Position numbers and translations under genes: made by a program | Origin: Acanthamoeba lenticulata | Taxonomy: Eukaryota > Discosea > Longamoebia > Acanthamoebidae | Direction of reading: 5' to 3' | NCBI GenBank assembly: GCA_002179805.1 | Contig: NAVB01002366.1 | Span: 1 to 12,601 of the forward strand | DNA length: 12,601 nucleotides | Shown: piece after piece, positions 7,628 to 12,601 of the stretch | Layout of the letters: the number at the start of each line of letters is the position of its first letter | Position numbering within the stretch: position 1 is the first letter of the stretch | Notes under the pieces: generated by a model | What the model was told of the DNA's origin: nothing | Seen by the model: only the letters and a program-made list of their open reading frames with translations | Databases searched by the model: none

Positions 7628-9127
7628 TCAACGACGGAAGCGCTTCTTGAATCGCTCAAAAGCGATGTCATCGGTGGCCTGCTCGGACTTCTTGCCTCGG
7701 TTATCGCCTCCTCGCCACCCGCCGCCGCCCTCCTGGCCGTGCTCGCGCCGCCCGCCGCCGCCGCCGCCGCCGTCCCTGTGGGGCGGCCTCTCGCGTCGCA
7801 TGATCTGCGTCGCAGTCGGTGGCCGGCCAACTGTGTGTGTCACAGGCCACGTATATCAGACTTTCTTGGTTCATTCAAGAGAGGCCTCTTGCGTGGATAG
7901 GACGTACATCGGGTGTTGAGGCCCTCGGCCTGGGGTGGAGGCTTGGGCGCCTCCTTGCGCTTGAGGAGCTGTCGCTTGGCGTCCTCCGTTGCCTCGATGT
8001 TGCGCAGCTTGTACCTGTTTTATTTAATAAGTATATATAAAATATTTGTTGCCCATTATTTATTTATAATTTATAATTATTTGTAATTATAATTATAATT
8101 ATTTCTATTTTGAGGGCGTGCCGAGAGTGGGAGCGCGTACTCGATGGGCAGCTCGACTTCCTGGATGCCGGTGAGCCAGGCCTCGCTCACCTGATCATCA
8201 CTTCGCTGGGTCTCCCCGATCTTGAGGTGGGCCGGCGTCTCGTAGAGCTTGCGCTCCTCCTCTGTGGTCATCGTTGTCGTCAGCACCATGATGATGGTGG
8301 CGGAGTCTCGTAAGCTCGAGACCCTTGAAGCAAACGAGGACAAAGAGGAGGAGAAGAGACGCACCGCGGAGATCAAACTCCTTCTCCTGGTCCTGGTTCG
8401 AGTCCTGCCAGTCGCCGCGCTCGGCCTTGGCCTTCTCGACGGCCTCCTTGGCTCGCGCCTCGCGGAACGCACGCAGGCGCTCCTCGATGTAGTTTTCTCT
8501 GTGGATGATGAAGATGGTGAGGCGTCCAACGTATGAAGATGACAGCGATGGTGATGGTCGTGTGGAGGCTTCTGGGCGTACAGAAGCGGGTTGACGACGT
8601 CCTGCTCGGCCTGGACGGTGAAGGTGGATTCCAGCAGGTGCGTTTCCTTTTCTTCATCGTCATGGCCCACCGGGCGAGCCACCGTCGACGTCGCGATCTT
8701 CTTCAGCACTTGTGTGCTTTGATGGTTGCTTGGCGATGAGCGACAGAAGCAAGGGTGGAGTGAAGGTGGAGACTGGTACCTTGTGGCAGCGACTTCACAT
8801 CCCTTTGCTCGCTCCCTCTCCCGCTGCAACTTGCGCGTCTCTCGCAGCATCAGGCTAAAATCGCAAGCAACACGAATGAAAATTGAAGGTAAAAAAGCTG
8901 AGCCACTCAAGGAGAGGTGATGTTGCAGATCAAGGTACGAACCTAAGAGGTTCATTTCCAGTTTCGTCCTCGCCCTCCTCACCCTCTTGCTGCGTACTGG
9001 GAGTGTCGTCATCGTTGTCATCTTCTAATCTCTTTCGCAATTTGCCCTTTTGCCTCCTGGCCCCTCCCGTTTTCTTGAATTGCACCACGATTGGCTCATC
9101 GTCAGCCACTTTATCACTCGTGCTCAT
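7628..9127 (-). CDS. Tls1/C9orf78 (Hep59 family) spliceosome-associated protein
   Basis: Seven exons (9127-8943, 8854-8780, 8716-8582, 8498-8365, 8261-8141, 8014-7908, 7830-7628) encode 319 residues with all phases matching. In animals and fission yeast this family binds spliceosomal components and affects splice-site choice; in S. pombe it supports splicing of shelterin and silencing factors. Family landmarks are: a basic N-terminal VQFKKTGG and KLRKRLEDD, SLMLRETRKLQRERERA (human LEETREVQ), a central NYIEERL, LYETPAHLKIGE (human LYELPENIRV), WLTGIQEVELPIEYKLRNIEATEDAK (human SGIPEVDLGI...), and the C-terminal TDDIAFERFKKRFRR, close to human TDDYHYEKFKKMNRR. Residues after NTRFGRPP form a Gly/Arg-rich insert with seven glycines in a row, and the human NYVQHNRFYHE block is not obvious. 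The protein has no catalytic domain and is probably largely disordered and nuclear. Gene identity is inferred from remembered family motifs. Confidence 0.85.
7752..7772. repeat. (CCG)7 trinucleotide repeat, encodes poly-Gly in Tls1
   Basis: Seven CCG units on the plus strand read as seven consecutive glycines in the last exon of the minus-strand Tls1 gene. This is a likely length-variable coding microsatellite inside a Gly/Arg-rich tail. Confidence 0.9.
8084..8101. repeat. 18-bp perfect A/T palindrome in a Tls1 intron
   Basis: TAATTATAATTATAATTA equals its own reverse complement. It sits in an almost purely A/T stretch (about 8055-8110) within Tls1 intron 5 (8015-8140). It is probably simple-sequence drift, though it can form a cruciform or RNA hairpin. 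Confidence 0.85.
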
Positions 9128-9506
9128 CGTTGTTGAAGACTGTTTTTCTTTTTCCTCACTTTTTCGCCCATAGAAGAAAAGAAATCAGAAAATGTAATAG
9201 TTCGCATTCTGGAGACGCCAGCACATGTCATCTGACCCACGGCCTCCGTCCAGTAGAAAACGAGGTGTACGTCACTTCGACATCAAGGAATGAATAGAAT
9301 TTAATCAATTTATTGGTGTTGCGCCAACTGCCGTGGCTGGAGTGGAGCCCGTGGGTAACGCAAGAGGACGCGTCGTCAAGCTTGCTTGCTTCTTCGACGA
9401 CGGCACAACACTACCACGCCCCTTTAAAACTAAGTTAGTGCGCGCTCGTAAGAGTAAGCACGTTGTTTGATTCGAGTTCGAGGCTGCTGCGCTTCTCTCT
9501 CGCACC
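9128..9506. promoter_or_regulatory. Divergent promoter between Tls1 and kinase genes
   Basis: This 379-bp gap lies between outward-facing start codons and contains no plausible gene. Visible elements are T-runs near the Tls1 start (about 9140-9170), an inverted TTGGTG/CGCCAA pair around 9313-9328, and a TATA-like TTTAAA at 9423-9428, 79 nt before the kinase ATG. The sequence from about 9440 to 9506 is a likely short 5' leader ending in a favourable CGCACC context. Roles are inferred from position only. Confidence 0.45.
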
Positions 9507-12500
9507 ATGTCCGAGCTCAAGTACAGCATCCACCCATCAGAAATCACTCTCCTGCGAAAAGTTGGGGGAGGCAACTTTGGAGAGGTGTGGGAGGCCGACT
9601 ACATCGGCACTCGCGTTGCTGTGAAGCGGCTGCTCGCGGTGGACGAGGAAGACCTTGAGATTTATATTGAACGTGAGCTGAGCACGTTGAGGTACGACGC
9701 TGCAGCACAAGCTAGCCTCTTCGCAGTCCTCCTGGGACGTTGTACGTCTCTTCGAGTGCCTTACCTTACCACTCGTCGCTTTGGGAACTGGCTGCAGGGG
9801 CGTTTTTCATCCACACATCGTGCAATTAATGGGAATTGTACGACACGGGAAGGATGTCTTCATCATCACAGAGTACGTTGCTGGAGGCAGTCTTCGCTCC
9901 ATTCTCAAAGGTGCTTCATCCCTCTCAGCCCGCATTTTCGTCTCCATTCTCATGATCCGCTACCTTCACCGGTCATAAATAGAATTTTTCTAATTTTCAA
10001 CTTCCTTTTATTCCATTTTTAAAATATTTAATTTGCGCTTGCCACAGACGAAACTATTCCGCTATCTTGGGCACGGCGTCTGTCGTTCGCGACGGACATC
10101 TCCCTGGCCATGGCCTACCTTCATCACCGGAACGTCCTCCACCGCGACCTCAAGTCGGCCAACCTGCTCGTGCGTGCCGCGCCCTTCATCATCGCCCTTG
10201 CCAACGGAGACGTGCCAAACGTTGACCATCTCCTCATCTCATCCACCGTGGCGCAGGTGGACGAAGCATGGCGCGTGAAGGTGTGCGACTTTGGCCTGGC
10301 GCGCAAGATGCCACCGGCGCACGAAGCCAAGCACCTCTCCGTCGTGGGCACGGACGAGTGGATGGCGCCCGAGATGCTGCTCGAGGAGGAGTACGACAAG
10401 TCTGCTGATGTATTTTCCTTCGCCATGGTTCGTCCCCTTCTTCTTTTTCTTTATTTCTTTTTATTCAAACATTATTGAAAATATGTATTTATTTATCTAA
10501 ATTATTCATTTTGCAGGTGTTGTGGGAGTTGATCACGAGGAAGCGACCCCCAGAGAGGCTGGCCGAAAGTGAGTTCGCGTTTGATGCCGAGAAATGTAAG
10601 AAGAAGGTGCCCAAGGACACGCCCAAGGCTCTCTGGGAGCTGCTCTGCGAGTGCGCCGCCTACGAGCCCCACAAGCGTCCCTCGTTCAAAGGTAACCTTA
10701 GCCTTTATTCTTTTAATTCATTCTTTTATTCTTTCCTTTCTCATTTTTTTGAACAATTATATTTTGACTCCCACGCCCTCTGACGCTTCGTCGTTTTCGT
10801 TCTTTTTCATTCTTTTTCATTCTTTTTCGTGAACACACAGCCATCCTGGAGAGGCTCAGCCGGATCTTCCTGGAGCTGCAAAACGCGGCCGTCTGCGTGG
10901 AGGAGGAGCAGTCGGAGGTCGAGCGGCGCGAGGCCGAGGAGAAGGAGCGCAAGAAGCGAAAGGAGCACATGAAGATCATCAAGCAGGTCGAGGACGCCCA
11001 GCAGCAAGCCCGCGCGCAGTCCCACGCGGCCGTGGCCGAAGTCGCCGAGGCGCAGCCGCAGCGAACGGCGGGAGGCTCGCGGGAGAAGGACGAAAAGGTC
11101 GAGAAGAAGGACAAGCACAAGTCCGGCGAGACGGCCAAGGTCGACAAGAACGGCGGCTCGCGGGAGAAGGACGAAAAGGTCGAGAAGAAGGACAAGCGCA
11201 AGTCCGGCGAGACCAAGGACGACCAAAAGAAGGTGGCGGCCGGCGCGGACGGCGAGGCCAAGGACAAGCGCAAGTCGGGCGAGGCCAAGGACGACCAGAA
11301 GAAGGTCTTGCCCAGCGGCGGCAGCGCCGAGCAGCTGAGCCCGGCCACCCCGGAGAAGCGCGAGAAGGAGCGCAAGAAGAGCCTGACCAAGGAAGCTGCC
11401 GAGAACATCCTCAACGCCATCAAGGGCGGCGCCGTCAGCCCCGAGAAGGAGCCGCGAAAGGAGCTCAAGAAGGTCAACTCCAAGGAAAAGGACCTCAAGT
11501 ACGGCTCCCTCTTCTCTTATGATTTTTGAAATTATGAATCAAATAAAAATCCAATTCTAATTTATTTTTGTGCGTGACGTCAGCAGCAAGCTTAAGAGGC
11601 AGGCGTCAAAGGACGGCAACCTGGGCGAGGCCACAGTGGCCTCGCCGCGGACCGGCAAGAAGAAGGAGAAGGACCGGGAGAGGGAAAAGGACAAGGAGAA
11701 GGACAAGGGCGACGCCGGCGAGGAGCGCGGCAAGAGCAAGGAGTCTGTGAGCAGCCCGAAGGCCCCGCGGAAGAGCGACGAGCGGCGGGCCACGCTCACC
11801 AAGTCGTCCACCAAGGACAAGTGCGCGCGGCCCTCTCTTCATTCTTTGTCATTGTTGTGGTCGTTATATTTTTTGTCGACCGTCGCCTGACGGGCACGGC
11901 TCGCGATCGACGCGCAGGAAGAAGACGCGGGAGGTGAATGAAGAGGAAGAGGTGGAGACGCGAAGCTTCATCAAGAACGGTCAGGAGAAGATCAAGATTA
12001 AGAAGACCATCAAGTTCCCCTTCACCAGGTACGCCATCGTCGTCACCCCCCTCATCATCAGGCCCCGGACGTCGGCTCACCTCTGCGTATCTTCATCATC
12101 ATCGTCATCCTCATCATCATCAGATCGCAGTCGATTCTGTTGACGTGCGGCGTGCCCAAGCGGAGGACCTGGGGCGCGGAGGACCCCGTCGAGATCACCG
12201 GTACGCGCGCCGTCCAAGCGAGCCTCATGAGGGCGGGATGACTCACGCGAGTGTGATCAATGCTGTTGTGGTGACGAACGCGTGCAGTCAAGGTCGAGAA
12301 CAACTCGAGCAAGACGATCAAGCAGATCCAGGTCTTCCTCCAGCGCGCAGAGCAGGGCAAGGCGGCGCCCAAGGAAAAGGACGCGCGTGCCAAGGCCCTG
12401 CGTGAGCGGACCGAGCAGAGCTTCGAGTCGGGCGCCGTCGGGCTGCCGCTGGAGGCCTGGCAGGTGCTCAAGACGTCCCTCGACTACACGCTCCCCGCCA

Positions 12501-12601
12501 AGGACGTCCTGCGCACCTTTGCCGAGCCCGAGTCCGCCGAGACGTCGACGCCGTCGAGCCCGTACACCAGCAGCGAGTCGCTCGTCGTGCCCGCCAGCGA
12601 G
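9507..12601 (+). CDS. TKL-type protein kinase with arrestin-like domain (3' end missing)
   Basis: Ten exons (9507-9691, 9798-9910, 10048-10169, 10257-10427, 10517-10691, 10841-11498, 11584-11820, 11918-12028, 12124-12200, 12288-12601) give 721 residues, and the frame is still open at the window edge. The kinase domain (about 13-270) has VGGGNFGEV (19-27), VAVK with K40, HRDLKSAN (H131), DFGLAR (D151), GTDEWMAPE, SADVFSFAMVLWEL and KRPSF. These are TKL-like, and all catalytic residues are present. Residues 256-320 are a charged, probably coiled-coil helix (EVERREAEEKERKKRKE). A long Lys/Glu-rich linker with internal repeats runs to about 560. Then FIKNGQEKIKIKK, SILLTCGVPKRR, and EDPVEITVKVENNSSKTIK with QIQVFLQ match the beta-sandwich pattern of arrestin-like domains (xNxSxKxVxxIxVxL). 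Likely roles are signalling with adaptor or trafficking contacts, but the partner is unknown. Reading through intron 10170-10256 would insert 29 false residues between HRD and DFG. Ser/Thr specificity is inferred from HRDLKSAN. Confidence 0.9.
10170..10256 (+). other. Stop-free in-frame intron in the kinase catalytic loop
   Basis: This 87-nt segment starts GTGCGT, has a TTGAC branch-like site about 36 nt before the acceptor, and ends GCGCAG. It has no stop and is a multiple of three. Removing it joins HRDLKSANLL to VDEAWRVKVCDFG, so the two catalytic aspartates are 18 residues apart as in ordinary kinases. Retaining it gives a 29-residue insertion not expected in this place. Confidence 0.85.
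10800..10829 (+). repeat. Three tandem copies of a 10-bp pyrimidine unit
   Basis: TTCTTTTTCA is repeated three times, with the last base changed in the third copy, just before the acceptor at 10840 of a kinase intron. It forms the polypyrimidine tract. A CTGAC branch-like site lies upstream near 10780. Confidence 0.85.
11074..11213 (+). repeat. Coding direct repeat, 81-bp period
   Basis: Two 59-bp copies (11074-11132 and 11155-11213) differ at a single base and encode GGSREKDEKVEKKDK(H/R)KSG. The near identity, including third positions, points to a recent in-frame duplication within the kinase linker. Confidence 0.9.
11188..11306 (+). repeat. Coding direct repeat, 72-bp period
   Basis: Copies at 11188-11234 and 11260-11306 differ at three bases and encode KDKRKSGE(T/A)KDDQKKV. 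This unit overlaps the end of the 81-bp repeat, so the linker expanded by more than one duplication. Confidence 0.85.
11581..11586 (+). promoter_or_regulatory. Tandem NAGNAG splice acceptor
   Basis: CAGCAG gives two acceptors three bases apart. Use of the first or second adds or omits one serine after the junction asparagine, and both keep the kinase frame. Confidence 0.55.
12091..12122 (+). repeat. Imperfect CAT/ATC trinucleotide tract
   Basis: Mostly ATC/CAT units fill the last 30 bases of the kinase intron 12029-12123 and run straight into its CAG acceptor, replacing the usual T-rich tract. Confidence 0.7.

Noticed and set aside
8077..9021. Unspliced minus-strand frame of 314 codons through the Tls1 locus
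   Set aside because: It mixes true exons with translated introns; only the spliced model keeps the family motifs from start to stop.
10170..10256. Novel 29-residue insertion in the kinase between HRD and DFG
   Set aside because: The segment has donor and acceptor ends, and its removal restores canonical kinase spacing, so it is treated as an intron.

Overview
This is a compact, intron-rich stretch of eukaryotic nuclear DNA. Coding exons are GC-rich, with mostly G/C third positions, and are separated by short (about 63-150 nt), often AT-rich GT-AG introns. The standard genetic code fits every gene. A tyrosine-kinase-like (TKL) kinase joined to an arrestin-like domain, a plant/bacterial-type RibD and short spliced genes suggest a free-living protist, perhaps an amoebozoan such as an Acanthamoeba relative. 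The taxonomic guess is an inference with low confidence.

The window holds eight protein genes on alternating strands. 129-2000 (+) is the 3' part of an ankyrin-repeat plus SET-domain lysine methyltransferase. 2029-2564 (-) is a small secreted CULT (cereblon-type) domain protein with a degenerate C-terminus. 2795-3325 (+) is an intronless ARF1-type GTPase. 3562-5454 (+) is riboflavin synthase fused to a RibD deaminase-reductase. 5588-6872 (-) is a six-exon CRAL-TRIO (Sec14-like) lipid-transfer protein. 6929-7414 (+) is a small three-helix membrane protein of unknown function. 7628-9127 (-) is a seven-exon Tls1/C9orf78 (Hep59) spliceosome-associated protein. 9507-12601 (+) is a ten-exon kinase with a long Lys/Glu-rich linker and an arrestin-like domain that runs off the right edge.

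The exon models rest on reading-frame continuity across splice sites. The assembled lengths are whole codons for the CULT, CRAL-TRIO, membrane-protein and Tls1 genes, and frame is kept throughout the two edge-truncated genes. Two introns, in the kinase (87 nt) and in the riboflavin enzyme (99 nt), are free of stops and a multiple of three. Unspliced reading therefore hides them as false protein insertions.

The genes do not form one pathway. The layout is three convergent pairs (SET/CULT, riboflavin/CRAL-TRIO, membrane/Tls1) joined by divergent promoters of 230, 56 and 379 bp. The points most worth a second look are the RibE-RibD fusion, the secreted CULT protein lacking part of its zinc site and tryptophan cage, the kinase-arrestin architecture, the stop-free in-frame introns, and a donor-site consensus of GT(A/G)CG(T/C). 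No RNA genes, mobile elements or CRISPR arrays were seen.
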